Shown one piece after another: positions 8,258 to 17,203 of a stretch of 64,000 bases of DNA. Source of the DNA: Sphingobium abikonense NBRC 16140 (GTDB lineage: Bacteria > Pseudomonadota > Alphaproteobacteria > Sphingomonadales > Sphingomonadaceae); the NCBI RefSeq assembly GCF_001598335.1, contig NZ_BCYT01000007.1, positions 1 to 64,000 of the forward strand, in the 5' to 3' direction. Below the pieces are notes generated by a model. The model searched no databases. It was not told the origin of the DNA and worked only from the letters and a program-made list of their open reading frames with translations. The translations under genes were made by a program, and so were the position numbers. How positions within the stretch are numbered: position 1 is the stretch's first letter; each line of letters begins with the position of its first letter.

Positions 8258-9190
8258 TCAGATGTCGAGGACGAGGTTGGCACTTTTTGACCCCGAACAG
8301 CAGACCATGATCGACCTGTTGGCGGCTTTGTCGTCATCCGACAGGAAATGGTCGCGATGGTCGGGAATGCCGTCCAGCACCTTGACCTCGCAGGTGCCGC
8401 AAATTCCTTCCGAACAAGCAAAGCCGACATTGACACCGGCGCTGAGCAGCGCGTCGAGCATCGTTTCGCCTTCTTCCACCGCGATGGTCTTGCCGCTTTT
8501 GGCCAGTTCCAGCGTGTAGCCGCCCTCGGTCGCTATTTCGGTTTCGGCCGAGAAATATTCGATATGGGCGTGGCCCTTGGGCCGGTTGCAATTGATCGCC
8601 ACGAAAGCATCGAGCATCCCGCCCGGACCGCAGCAATAGAGATGCGCGTCGGCAGGCGCAGCCGCGCAGATGGCCTTGAGGTCCAGGCGGCGGCCGCCGG
8701 GAATGCCGTCATAGGCGATTTCCACCTGGTCATAATCAGACAGGCGATCGACATAGGCGGCGCGCTCAGGCGAGGCGGCGACATAATGGAGTTCCCAGCT
8801 ACGCCCAAGTTTTTCGAGACGCGCGATCATGGGCAACATCGGCGTAATGCCGATCCCGCCACCGATCATCACGGTGTGGCTGGCATCCTCCACCATCGGA
8901 AAATTGTTTTTCGGTTCCGAGATGTCGAGGATCTGGCCGACCTGCCATTTTTCATGGATGTGGCGCGATCCGCCGCGACCGTCGATCGCATGATGGACGG
9001 CGATTTCATAATAGCCGCGAATGGCGGGATCGTTGACCAACGAATAGCTGCGCGCCAAGCCGGGGGAAAGCTGCACGTCGATATGTGCGCCGGGATCGAA
9101 GGGCGGCATCAGCCCGCCATCGACCGGTTCGAGGATGTAGCTGTTGATGCCTTCGGCTTCCCAGCGGATATTCTTCAATCGTGCGCGCAT
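8258..9190 (-). CDS. VanB-type oxygenase reductase (FMN, NAD, plant-type 2Fe-2S)
   Basis: A 310-residue electron-transfer protein of the phthalate dioxygenase reductase/VanB family. The order is an FMN domain (RSYSLVND), an NAD domain (GGGIGITPML and CCGPGGML), then a C-terminal plant-type 2Fe-2S domain with CSEGICGTC and a final cysteine in MVCC. The ATG at 9190 was chosen, with GGAGAGG upstream; an upstream TTG at 9259 would add 23 unconserved residues. It is the only such reductase in the window and sits next to the Rieske oxygenase at 9338, so it probably feeds electrons to it and perhaps also to the VanA-like oxygenase at 14109. Confidence 0.9.
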   Translation of the reverse strand: MRARLKNIRWEAEGINSYILEPVDGGLMPPFDPGAHIDVQLSPGLARSYSLVNDPAIRGYYEIAVHHAIDGRGGSRHIHEKWQVGQILDISEPKNNFPMVEDASHTVMIGGGIGITPMLPMIARLEKLGRSWELHYVAASPERAAYVDRLSDYDQVEIAYDGIPGGRRLDLKAICAAAPADAHLYCCGPGGMLDAFVAINCNRPKGHAHIEYFSAETEIATEGGYTLELAKSGKTIAVEEGETMLDALLSAGVNVGFACSEGICGTCEVKVLDGIPDHRDHFLSDDDKAANRSIMVCCSGSKSANLVLDI

Positions 9191-9302
9191 CACCCTCTCC
9201 GTCCGGTGCGATGCGTCTTTTGGCAGGGCCGGGGCGCCATGGATCGGCGAACCGGACAATCCGCAATGCGTGTCGTCACCTCTGTCATCCTTGTCTGAGG
9301 CA

Positions 9303-9323
9303 CCGGGGCATGGATCGCCCCGG
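9303..9323 (-). terminator. intercistronic hairpin between oxygenase and reductase genes
   Basis: A perfect 7-bp stem, CCGGGGC/GCCCCGG with a 7-base loop, lies 15 bases after the Rieske oxygenase stop in the 147-bp gap before the reductase gene. It has no T-run downstream. A role in protecting the oxygenase message or reducing read-through, so that oxygenase exceeds reductase, is more likely than full termination. Confidence 0.4.
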
Positions 9324-9337
9324 CCCTTATATATGTG

Positions 9338-10651
9338 TCACTCAGCCGCTTCGACCTTGTCGGGCCAGCGTACCGCCTTGGCTAGTGCCGATTCATAGGC
9401 GTTGGCGAGCGTGTCGCTGGGGTCGTGAAGGAAGGAGCCTGCGCGCGCGCGATAGAAGATGCTGGGGTCTTCGATGCCCGGCGGCAGCGTGCCCTTATTG
9501 GCGAGCGCACGGGCGGCCAGCAGCACGCGGCGGCGCACGCGGGCGATCATCTGGTCAGTCGGCGCCAGATTTTCAAAGCTGTGGTCGGTGATCGGTCCCA
9601 TGCTTTCGGTCACCGCCTGATCCTGCATCGTGATGTTGGGGATGCCGGTGAACTGGGTGCCGTTGCGCTGGGATTCACGGTCGATCGCCCAGTCATTCTT
9701 CTCGCTATCGGGCGAGCGCCAGCGGCCAAACCAGTCGGTGGTCGTCGGCGCATATTCCAGCGGCGCGAACAAGGGCGTGCCGTCCTTGAGCGTCGAGGTA
9801 TAGGCCGGGTTGCCCGCGTCCACGCCGCAGGTGATGTCGAACAGCATCGAATGTTCGTCGTCCATCGGCACCCAGGCGCGGGCAATGGCGCGGGTGGCGA
9901 AGCGATTGTTGGGTGTCTGCGTCCAGAAGGGGAACATATAGTGGGCGACGCGCCAGCTCATCTGGCCATCATCATTCGGGCGATAGCCTCCATACATGAC
10001 GCCCCAGTCGGCCTGCGCCACTTCATAGTCGGGCGCGCGGTTGAGGACGGTGGGACGCATCGGATGATCCTCATCCAGATCGTCCGCCTCGATCGATCCG
10101 ACATGCAGGAAGCCGACATGGCTGGTGTCGATGTCGCCCTCCAGCGCCTGAAGCCAGTTGCAGTCGCGCTGCAGGCACCAGATTTCCGCGTCCGGGTGCA
10201 TCGTTGCTTCGATTTCCGGCAAGGGCGGCGGCGCGGACTGGTTTTCGCCCATATAAACCCAGATCAGGCCATTGGCCTCGTGCGTCTTATACGCTTTGGC
10301 ATGGACCTTGTCCTTGAAGTCCATGCGGGCGGGGACGGACGGCATGTCGACGCACTTGCCGTCGACGTCGAACTTCCAGCCATGATAGACGCAGCGTATG
10401 CCGTTTTCTTCGTTGCGGCCGATGAACAGTGACGCGCAGCGATGTGGGCAGCGATGGTCCATGATGCCTACGCGGCCTGAGCTGTCGCGAAAGGCGATCA
10501 GCTTTTCGCACAGGATCATCAGGCGGACCGGATCGCCGTCAGCGGTAACTTCGGACGAAAGGCAGGCGGGCAGCCAATATTGGCGCATCATCGTGCCCAT
10601 GACCGTGCCCGGTCCTACCCTGGTCATGTCTGCGCTATCTGTGGACTGCAT
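9338..10651 (-). CDS. Rieske non-heme iron oxygenase, alpha subunit (phthalate 4,5-dioxygenase-like)
   Basis: A 437-residue ring-hydroxylating oxygenase. The Rieske 2Fe-2S ligands are in CPHRCASL and CVYHGWKFD, and the mononuclear iron site is in EGDIDTSHVGFLH. Length and layout resemble phthalate 4,5-dioxygenase-type (group I) alpha-only oxygenases, which accept electrons from a VanB-like reductase such as the one just downstream. The ATG at 10651 (GGAAGAGG upstream) was preferred because longer versions would extend across the promoter shared with the TonB receptor. It could hydroxylate an aromatic ring or O-demethylate; the substrate is not evident. First gene of the minus-strand operon. 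Confidence 0.9.
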   Translation of the reverse strand: MQSTDSADMTRVGPGTVMGTMMRQYWLPACLSSEVTADGDPVRLMILCEKLIAFRDSSGRVGIMDHRCPHRCASLFIGRNEENGIRCVYHGWKFDVDGKCVDMPSVPARMDFKDKVHAKAYKTHEANGLIWVYMGENQSAPPPLPEIEATMHPDAEIWCLQRDCNWLQALEGDIDTSHVGFLHVGSIEADDLDEDHPMRPTVLNRAPDYEVAQADWGVMYGGYRPNDDGQMSWRVAHYMFPFWTQTPNNRFATRAIARAWVPMDDEHSMLFDITCGVDAGNPAYTSTLKDGTPLFAPLEYAPTTTDWFGRWRSPDSEKNDWAIDRESQRNGTQFTGIPNITMQDQAVTESMGPITDHSFENLAPTDQMIARVRRRVLLAARALANKGTLPPGIEDPSIFYRARAGSFLHDPSDTLANAYESALAKAVRWPDKVEAAE

Positions 10652-10758
10652 GAGTTTTTCAGCCTCTTCCTTGCTTCTCGTTATCGGCGCGGCGTGAATC
10701 GAAGCCAGCGCCATTCCCTGATCCCTGACTAGAGCCACTGCACGCCCCGCCCCAATCG

Positions 10759-10777
10759 GAATGTGGTCGGACCATTC
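10759..10777. promoter_or_regulatory. candidate operator in the oxygenase/TonB receptor divergent promoter
   Basis: GAATGTGGTCGGACCATTC has GAATG/CATTC arms and an inner perfect palindrome TGGTCGGACCA. Read on the minus strand it contains GAATGGTCCGACC, nearly the same as the site at 17156 and close to the left part of the operator at 2086. It is about 107 bp from the oxygenase start and 95 bp from the receptor start, a position suited to one regulator controlling both directions. Confidence 0.55.
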
Positions 10778-10871
10778 AATAACCGGGACGATGCTATTGC
10801 GCCTCTTTTGTTTTTGCTGCTTCACGGTTGGCAGACGGCATCAAGCCGTGTTGTCAAGGGAGAGTCCGGGA

Positions 10872-13124
10872 ATGCCTTTCAGCTTCAAAACATCCTGCGC
10901 CATGGGCGCGATCATCGCCGCGATGACGAGCGTTTCGGCCTTTGCGCAGGCCGATCAGCCAGTGCCGCAGGACGCCGCGCCCCAGCAGGCGATCTTCCCC
11001 GAAGACATCGTCGTCACTGCCGAGCGGCGCGAATCGACGGTGCGCGAAGTGCCTTTTTCCATTGCGGCGTTCGGCGGCGAATTGCTGCGCGAAGCGCAGG
11101 TCTACAGCCCCGCCGCGCTGACGCAGCAGATGCCGGGCATCACCATCAACACCGCCGACAAGTCGCTGTCGATCGTCGCGATCCGTGGCAATGTGTCGAC
11201 ATTCCGTACCGCCACGCTGGACACGCCGGTCGCCTTCTTCATGGACGACGTCTATTATGTGTTCAACAATGACCTGAACGCCAATTTCTACGACACCGAC
11301 CGCGTCGAAGTGTTGCGCGGCCCGCAGGGGACATTGTTCGGGCGCAACGTGGTAGGCGGCGCGATTGCCGTCATCACCAATAATCCCAAATTTGAGGACG
11401 ACTATTTCGCGCAGGTCACTGGCGGCAATGGCGGCTTCGTGCGGACCGAAGGGATGCTGAACGGCGCGCTGGTCGAGGACAAGATCGCCGCTCGCTTCGC
11501 GTTCAGCACCGAACATAGCGATGGCCTGATCGACACGCCCAACCAGTCGGGACGTTACGGCAAATATGACAGCTATTCGGCGCGCGGCAAGCTGCTGTTC
11601 CAGCCGACCGATACGCTGCAGGTCGTCCTGTCGGGCGACTATAGCTATACCAAAGGCAATGGCGGCGCGATCCAGCTCGGCATTGGCGGCAATCAGGTCA
11701 TCCCCGATACGTTCGGCGCCTATACCGACGACGAATGGACCAATAACGACTTCGTATCATCACCCTATCGCCAGCGGCTGCGCGGCGGCTATCTGCGCGG
11801 CGACCTTGACCTGCTCGGCGGCACGCTGACGTCGATCACCGGCTATCGCATGAACGACAGCCGCGCGATCAATGACGACGTGCCGGTGGGGACGGTCGTG
11901 CCGGTGTTCGACCGCCGCCAAGTGGTCAAGAACCGCAGCTTCACGCAGGAAGTGCGCTTCGCATCGGCACCGGGCCGCTTCTCCTATGTCGTGGGTGCCT
12001 ATTTCCTGTCGGCGGATGTTTCGACGACCAACATCTTCTTCTACAGCCCGCTGCCCGGATCGGCCGTGCCCGGCAGCATCCGCCGCAATCCTGACGTCAC
12101 CAACATCACGCGCGTCCAGGACGGCAATGTCCGCAGCCTGGCCGTGTTCGGCGAGGCGACGTTCGAAATCACTGACAATCTGGCCGTGGTCGCGGGCGGT
12201 CGTTATACGTCGGATCGCAAGAAGGTCGATTATCGTGCCTTTTCGACGACGGATGCAGGGACCATTCCCGGTTTCGGTTTCCCCGGCGAAGTGCGCGCAT
12301 CGGGCGGCCGCACCTGGGATGCCTTCACGCCGCGCTTCACGATCAAGTTCGAGCCGACCGAACAGATCAACATGTATGCGACCTATGCCAAGGGATTCAA
12401 ATCGGGCGGCTTCGTCGACAATGCCTATCGCGACCCGACCATCCCGCTGGCGCCGGAAAATGCCGAAAATTATGAAATCGGCGCAAAGTCCCGCCTGTTC
12501 GACAACAGACTGGATCTGAACGTCGCGCTGTTCCACCAGACGACCAAGAATCTCCAGAATTTCTCCGGCGCGGGCGGTATTGCCCATACCTATAATGGCA
12601 CGCTCAAGATGAAGGGCATGGAGGTCGAATCCGTCATTCGACCGGTCGAGGATCTACGCCTGACCGCCAATTATACGCATCTGGTCGGCACCTATACCGA
12701 TCTGCGCGATCCGCTGGTGAACCTCGATTATTCGGGCAATCCCGCCAAGTTCGCACCGCGCGACAGCTTCACCGTTGGCGCGGCCTATACCGGGCGGCTG
12801 GGCAATGGCGCGACGCTGACGCCGCAGGCGGATTTCAACTTCTCCACCCGCATTTCGACCGACGACGCCAATACGCTGCGGCTTTATGACAATCTGCATC
12901 GCGATACGCGCGGCCGGACACTCAATGCCCGTCTGAATTATGAAACAGCCGATGGCCGGTTCCAGATCGGCCTGTGGGGCAAGAACCTAACCAACAATTA
13001 TCAGATCGTGAATGCGGACGACATCACCGCCTTCCTGGCCGTGCCCGGCAATGGCACGACTTATTGGAAGATCTTTACCAATACGCCGCGGACCTATGGC
13101 CTGACGCTGTCGATCCGCCGCTGA
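10872..13124 (+). CDS. TonB-dependent outer-membrane receptor
   Basis: A 750-residue outer-membrane receptor with an N-terminal signal peptide (residues 1 to about 26, ending SAFAQA), a plug domain starting near EDIVVTAERRESTVREVPFSI and continuing through RVEVLRGPQGTLFGRNVVGG, and a C-terminal beta-barrel ending in RTYGLTLSIRR. The ATG at 10872 follows GGGAGAG; a longer reading from 10761 would put 37 unrelated residues before the signal peptide. Sphingomonads use such receptors for aromatic and terpenoid compounds as well as siderophores. Its place divergent from the Rieske operon suggests uptake of the pathway substrate. Confidence 0.92.
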   Translation: MPFSFKTSCAMGAIIAAMTSVSAFAQADQPVPQDAAPQQAIFPEDIVVTAERRESTVREVPFSIAAFGGELLREAQVYSPAALTQQMPGITINTADKSLSIVAIRGNVSTFRTATLDTPVAFFMDDVYYVFNNDLNANFYDTDRVEVLRGPQGTLFGRNVVGGAIAVITNNPKFEDDYFAQVTGGNGGFVRTEGMLNGALVEDKIAARFAFSTEHSDGLIDTPNQSGRYGKYDSYSARGKLLFQPTDTLQVVLSGDYSYTKGNGGAIQLGIGGNQVIPDTFGAYTDDEWTNNDFVSSPYRQRLRGGYLRGDLDLLGGTLTSITGYRMNDSRAINDDVPVGTVVPVFDRRQVVKNRSFTQEVRFASAPGRFSYVVGAYFLSADVSTTNIFFYSPLPGSAVPGSIRRNPDVTNITRVQDGNVRSLAVFGEATFEITDNLAVVAGGRYTSDRKKVDYRAFSTTDAGTIPGFGFPGEVRASGGRTWDAFTPRFTIKFEPTEQINMYATYAKGFKSGGFVDNAYRDPTIPLAPENAENYEIGAKSRLFDNRLDLNVALFHQTTKNLQNFSGAGGIAHTYNGTLKMKGMEVESVIRPVEDLRLTANYTHLVGTYTDLRDPLVNLDYSGNPAKFAPRDSFTVGAAYTGRLGNGATLTPQADFNFSTRISTDDANTLRLYDNLHRDTRGRTLNARLNYETADGRFQIGLWGKNLTNNYQIVNADDITAFLAVPGNGTTYWKIFTNTPRTYGLTLSIRR

Positions 13125-13135
13125 CGAACGGCATG

Positions 13136-13162
13136 GGCGGGGAGGGTGCGGCCTTCCCCGCC
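13136..13162 (+). terminator. hairpin between TonB receptor and SDR genes
   Basis: GGCGGGGA and TCCCCGCC form a perfect 8-bp stem with an 11-base loop, followed by the weakly T-rich ATTTCATT. It lies just after the receptor stop and 21 bases before the SDR start. It may act as a partial terminator or mRNA stabiliser within one transcript. Confidence 0.45.
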
Positions 13163-13183
13163 ATTTCATTGCAGGACGATATC

Positions 13184-13963
13184 ATGAGCGATCACTTCAC
13201 GCTGCCTGCCAATGGCAGTTTTTCCTTTGCAGGCCGCACCGCACTGGTGACGGGCGGTGGCCGTGGTGTGGGGGAGGCGGTGGCGCGCGAGATTCACGCC
13301 GGGGGTGGGCGCGTGGCCGTCAGCGATGTGGACAGCGCTGTGGCGCAGGCGGTGGCGGCCTCGCTCGATCCGTCGGGCGAAACGGCGATCGCCTTGACGC
13401 TGGACGTGCGGGAGAAGGCGCATTTCATCGCTGCGCGGGATCATATGGCGGGCCTGTGGGGCAAGGTCGACATCGTGGTCAACAATGCTGGCTTCGCCAA
13501 GCGCACGCCGACGCAGGATATCAGCCCGGAAGAGTTTGACGCGATCGTCCAGATCAACATGCGCAGCGTATTCCTGAGCTGCCAGATATTCTCCGACCAT
13601 ATGCGCGAGAATGGTTATGGGCGGATCGTCAACATCACCTCGCTCGCCGGGCAGAATGGCGGGACGGTGGCCTCCCCCCATTATGCCGCGTCCAAAGCCG
13701 GGGCGATCATGCTGACCAAATATTTCGCGCGCTATCTGGCCGGAACCGGCGTGACCGTAAACGCCATCGCACCCGGCCCGATCGACACCGCCAAGGCGCG
13801 GCTGTCGGCCGAACAGATCGCGCGGGTCGAGGGGGAAGTGCCGGTCGGGCGCTTCATGGAAGTGGGCGAGATCGCGGCGGCGACGGCGCTGCTGGCTTCG
13901 GATCGCGGTGGGTTCTTCGTGGGCGCGACGCTGGACATGAATGGCGGGCTGTATTTGCGCTGA
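13184..13963 (+). CDS. short-chain dehydrogenase/reductase
   Basis: Classical SDR of 259 residues. It shows the nucleotide-binding TGGGRGVGE, the NNAG motif, the serine in NITSLAGQNGG, the catalytic YAASK, and a C-terminal GATLDMNGG. The ATG at 13184 has AGGACG upstream, and the residues encoded before it are not SDR-like. It probably oxidises a secondary alcohol or cis-dihydrodiol, the usual step after a Rieske dioxygenase. It sits between the TonB receptor and the VanA-like oxygenase on the same strand. Confidence 0.9.
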   Translation: MSDHFTLPANGSFSFAGRTALVTGGGRGVGEAVAREIHAGGGRVAVSDVDSAVAQAVAASLDPSGETAIALTLDVREKAHFIAARDHMAGLWGKVDIVVNNAGFAKRTPTQDISPEEFDAIVQINMRSVFLSCQIFSDHMRENGYGRIVNITSLAGQNGGTVASPHYAASKAGAIMLTKYFARYLAGTGVTVNAIAPGPIDTAKARLSAEQIARVEGEVPVGRFMEVGEIAAATALLASDRGGFFVGATLDMNGGLYLR

Positions 13964-14108
13964 TCCCGCTTTACCGTCTTTGTTTCCCGCTTTTCTTATG
14001 GCGTTATGGGATTGCGATTGGCGGTTCTGCGCGGGCCATCCATAATCACCACCAACAATAGGGTAGCGCCGGAGCCGTGAACGGCCCGGCCGGATAATGG
14101 AGAGCAGC

Positions 14109-15152
14109 ATGTTCATTCACAACGCATGGTATGTGGCCGCTTTCGCCGCCGATATCGAAGCGGGCAAGACGCTTGGGCGCAAATATCTGAACAAGGCGGT
14201 CGTGCTGTTCCGCACCGAAAGCGGCGAGATCGCCGCGTTGGAGGATCGGTGCAGCCATCGGGCGATGCCGCTCTCTTCGGGTCATGTGGATGGCGACGTC
14301 ATCCGCTGCTGCTATCATGGCGTGGAATTCGACGGCAAAGGCACCTGCACCCGCATCCCCAACCAGGCGCGTATCCCTGCCGCCGCCAACGTCCGCCATT
14401 ATCCGGTGGTGGAAAAGGATCATCTCATCTGGATCTGGATGGGCGAACCGGCGCTGGCTGATCCGTCGATCATCGTCGACAGCCCGGAACATAATGATCC
14501 GGCCTGGACGTGGCGGCCCTATAATTTCCCGGTGAAGGCCAATTGGCAGCTGATCATCGACAATATCATGGACCTGACCCATGTGCCTTATATCCATGCG
14601 CGCACGATCGGCGGGAACCCGGAGCAGCATTATAATGCCGATACCAAGGTCGAGTTCGACGGTCGCAAGGTGACGTTGCTGCGCAAGATGCCCAATTCGA
14701 TCCCGCCCAAATCCTATATCGATGCTGGTGGGTTCAAAGGCCGGGTCGATCGCTGGCAGGAAGTGCGGTTCGAGCCGGGCATCGGCATGACGTGCCGCGT
14801 CAACGCGGGGGGCTGTGATGCTGGCACCGGTGCCTATGAAGGCAAACGCGACAATGGCTTCATGCTGGCCAACAACCATTTCATCACGCCGGAAACGGAA
14901 ACGACCAGCCATTATCTGTGGACTATCTGCACCACCGCGCCAAAGGAAAGCGGTGTGCCCGACGTGCTGTTCGACCAGTTTTTCGATACCATCACCGAGG
15001 ATGAGGTGACGCTTGAAGCGCAGCAGCGGCGGATCGACGATGAACCGGAACGGGCATTTGTGGGTATCGCCAGCGATGGCGCGGTCAACCAGGCGCGGCG
15101 GCTGCTCAGCGCGATGCAGGAAGCGGAGGATGGCGGCAAGGTCGCTGCCTGA
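14109..15152 (+). CDS. VanA-like Rieske oxygenase
   Basis: A 347-residue Rieske oxygenase of the vanillate O-demethylase/dicamba monooxygenase group. The N-terminus FIHNAWYVAAF is typical of VanA. The Rieske ligands are CSHRAMPL and CCYHGVEF, and the iron-site motif is DNIMDLTHVPYIH. The ATG at 14109 has GGAGAG five bases upstream; an ATG four codons earlier is less well placed. Members remove O-methyl groups or hydroxylate methyl or ring carbons. It has no reductase of its own next door and may share the VanB-type reductase at 8258. The fold and cofactors are clear, the substrate is not. Confidence 0.9.
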   Translation: MFIHNAWYVAAFAADIEAGKTLGRKYLNKAVVLFRTESGEIAALEDRCSHRAMPLSSGHVDGDVIRCCYHGVEFDGKGTCTRIPNQARIPAAANVRHYPVVEKDHLIWIWMGEPALADPSIIVDSPEHNDPAWTWRPYNFPVKANWQLIIDNIMDLTHVPYIHARTIGGNPEQHYNADTKVEFDGRKVTLLRKMPNSIPPKSYIDAGGFKGRVDRWQEVRFEPGIGMTCRVNAGGCDAGTGAYEGKRDNGFMLANNHFITPETETTSHYLWTICTTAPKESGVPDVLFDQFFDTITEDEVTLEAQQRRIDDEPERAFVGIASDGAVNQARRLLSAMQEAEDGGKVAA

Positions 15153-15223
15153 ACCACCATGCCTTGCGTATATAAGTAACATAGCGGCTTGCCCTGTCCG
15201 GTGCGCCATGCTGTAGCGCCATC

Positions 15224-15967
15224 ATGAAGATGCGCGAACTGGAGGATCGGACAGGGGTTCATCGGGAGACAATCCGCGTCTATCTGCGCGAAGGATTGAT
15301 CCCGGAGCCAGAGCGGCCGCGCAAGACGGTTGCCGATTATGGGGAGGAGCATGTCCAGGCGATCCTGTCTGTGCGTCGGCTCCAGCGTGAGAACCGGCTG
15401 ACACTGGCACAGATTAAGGCGATCATCGGCGGCGAGGGCACTGAAGGCCGGGTCGAGGCCAGCGCGTTCGACCAGCTGGAGCAACTGGTCGCGCATCGCG
15501 TCGGCGTGGACGGGCCGCCGGTGACGATCGCGTCGCTGCTGGAACGCCATCCGCATGCGGCGGAGGATGCCCGCACGCTGGCGAAGATCGGCATATTGGA
15601 TATCATCGAAACGGATCAGGGCGAGGCGCTGAGCATCACCTGTGCGCAGCTGGTGCGTATCTGGGGCGACATGCGCAAGGCCGGGTTCGATCAGCGGCTT
15701 GATTATACGCCCGACATTCTGGGTTTCTACACAGAGGCAGCGGATTTCGTTGGACGCTGGGAAGCGTCGACCTTCATGGAGCGGGTCGACGGGCATATCG
15801 ATGTGGCTGAGGCAGCCACCATGGTCGAACATGCGCTTCCGCTCATGCTCGATTTCTTCGGCCTGATGCGGCAGCGCGCTTTCTTCCGCCATGTCGAGGC
15901 GATCCGCGCCGGCAAGGAAACGGATCGCCCGGCGGGCAAGGTCACGCCATCGTCAGTACAGCCTTGA
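15224..15967 (+). CDS. MerR-family transcriptional regulator
   Basis: A 247-residue regulator. Residues 1 to about 70 form a MerR winged helix (MKMRELEDRTGVHRETIRVYLREGLIPEP, then VRRLQRENRLTLAQIKAII). The remaining 170 residues are a long effector-binding part with no metal-binding cysteine pattern, so an organic effector is likelier than a metal. It follows the VanA-like oxygenase by 71 bp, and its 3' end overlaps the convergent alcohol dehydrogenase gene by 26 bp. It is a second candidate regulator for the cluster beside the double-HTH LysR protein. Confidence 0.88.
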   Translation: MKMRELEDRTGVHRETIRVYLREGLIPEPERPRKTVADYGEEHVQAILSVRRLQRENRLTLAQIKAIIGGEGTEGRVEASAFDQLEQLVAHRVGVDGPPVTIASLLERHPHAAEDARTLAKIGILDIIETDQGEALSITCAQLVRIWGDMRKAGFDQRLDYTPDILGFYTEAADFVGRWEASTFMERVDGHIDVAEAATMVEHALPLMLDFFGLMRQRAFFRHVEAIRAGKETDRPAGKVTPSSVQP

Positions 15968-17045
15968 CGCAGCGGCCATCATGCTGGTCCTCGATCGCTT
16001 GGTTGATGTCTTCCAGCCTGTAGGTCGTTATCAGCTTCTCGAATGGGAACAGCCCTTTGGCATTCAGCGCGATCAGTTCGGGCAGGAACGTCTGCGGGTC
16101 GGCATTGCCTTCGGTCACGCCGCAGATCGAGATGCCAAGCGACAGGAGGGTTAGGATGTTGAGGCTGATCGCCGCATCCAGCGCCTTGGGCACACCGACG
16201 ATGGCAAGACGCCCCAGAGGGGCAAGAGAGGCCACGCCGGCGTCGATCGCCGGGACCGCGCCCGACGTGTCCAGCACGCAATCGACGCCTTGGGGCAACA
16301 GCTTGCGCAACTGTTCGGCGGTGTCGCTCGCGGTCACGTCGATGACATGGGTCGCGCCCAAGTCGAGCGCCATGGCGCGGCGTGTTGCCAAAGGATCCGC
16401 GACGATGATCTGCCCAGCGCCCGAAGCCTTCGCCGCCATGACGGCGCTCAGACCGACGGGGCCGCCGCCAGTGATCAGGATGGTCTCGCCAGCCTGAAGT
16501 TTGAGCGCCTTCATCACCGCGCCTGCCCCGGTCATGATACCGCAGCCCAGCGGGCCGAGCAGTTCGAGCGGTGCTTCGGCCGGTACCTTCACCAGATTAT
16601 GGGCGGCCGCGATGGCGTGGCTGGCGAAGGAGGATTGGCCGAAGAAGTGACTGCTGACCGGTGCTACGCCGTCATGCAGGCAGGTCGAGCCGTCCGCCCG
16701 GCAGCCGCCGAAGTTGAGTGCGGAAAAATCGCGGCAATAGGCTGGGTGTCCCGCCACACATTGGGGGCATTCGCGGCAGGCGGCAAAGCCCATCACGACG
16801 CGATCACCCGGCAAGAGCGTGGTGACATCCGCGCCGACCGCCTCGACGATGCCTGCACCTTCATGGCCCAGCACAGCGGGCAGGGGCGTCGGCAGCAACT
16901 GATCGCGCACGACGATATCGGTATGGCACAGGCCCGTCGCGACGATCCGCACCAGCACTTCGTCGGCGCGCATATCGGACAAAGTGAGCTGCTCTAGCGT
17001 AAAGTCACCACCCGCTATCCGTGCGACAGCTGCCTTCACTTCCAT
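15942..17045 (-). CDS. zinc-dependent alcohol dehydrogenase (MDR, aryl-alcohol type)
   Basis: A 367-residue medium-chain alcohol dehydrogenase. Catalytic zinc ligands sit in ATGLCHTD and the GHEGAG motif, the structural zinc cysteines in CRECPQCVAGHPAYC, and the NAD site in GGGPVGL. The overall layout resembles benzyl or aryl alcohol dehydrogenases. The ATG at 17045 has AGGAG upstream. It is divergent from the P450 gene across a 221-bp promoter region, fitting oxidation of the alcohol that the P450 produces. An alternative role as a formaldehyde or general alcohol dehydrogenase cannot be excluded. Confidence 0.9.
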   Translation of the reverse strand: MEVKAAVARIAGGDFTLEQLTLSDMRADEVLVRIVATGLCHTDIVVRDQLLPTPLPAVLGHEGAGIVEAVGADVTTLLPGDRVVMGFAACRECPQCVAGHPAYCRDFSALNFGGCRADGSTCLHDGVAPVSSHFFGQSSFASHAIAAAHNLVKVPAEAPLELLGPLGCGIMTGAGAVMKALKLQAGETILITGGGPVGLSAVMAAKASGAGQIIVADPLATRRAMALDLGATHVIDVTASDTAEQLRKLLPQGVDCVLDTSGAVPAIDAGVASLAPLGRLAIVGVPKALDAAISLNILTLLSLGISICGVTEGNADPQTFLPELIALNAKGLFPFEKLITTYRLEDINQAIEDQHDGRCVKAVLTMA

Positions 17046-17155
17046 GGGTCTTCTCCTATTCAATCTTTGGGTTCGTCATTCAGTTTCGGGGATGGGAGCG
17101 GATGATTTGCGCCGTAAAGTCGCGTATTTTCTACGATTCCCGTCCTTAAAAGGCT

Positions 17156-17168
17156 GAATGGTCCGACC
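17156..17168. promoter_or_regulatory. candidate operator upstream of the P450 gene
   Basis: GAATGGTCCGACC matches 13 of 13 bases with the reverse strand of the site at 10759 and the AATGGTCC-N-ACC core of the operator at 2086. It lies 12 bp upstream of TTGACG (17180-17185), a possible -35 element for the P450 promoter, where an activator would be expected. The right-hand arm of the palindrome is missing here. Confidence 0.5.
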
Positions 17169-17203
17169 TCTTTTTACGATTGACGAATCCGCTTGTCCAT
17201 AGT

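Noticed and set aside
9191..9259. TTG start giving a longer VanB-type reductase
   Set aside because: The ATG at 9190 has GGAGAGG in front and gives the normal family length.
3702..10651. Assignment of the operon as a polyethylene glycol (peg) operon
   Set aside because: GMC enzyme, aldehyde dehydrogenase, permease and TonB receptor are shared with peg, but the acyl-CoA ligase and AraC regulator are missing and Rieske and P450 genes are present.
12974..13183. N-terminal extension of the SDR into the TonB receptor gene
   Set aside because: The extra 70 codons overlap the receptor 3' end and the hairpin; the ATG at 13184 has a ribosome site and starts the SDR-like sequence.
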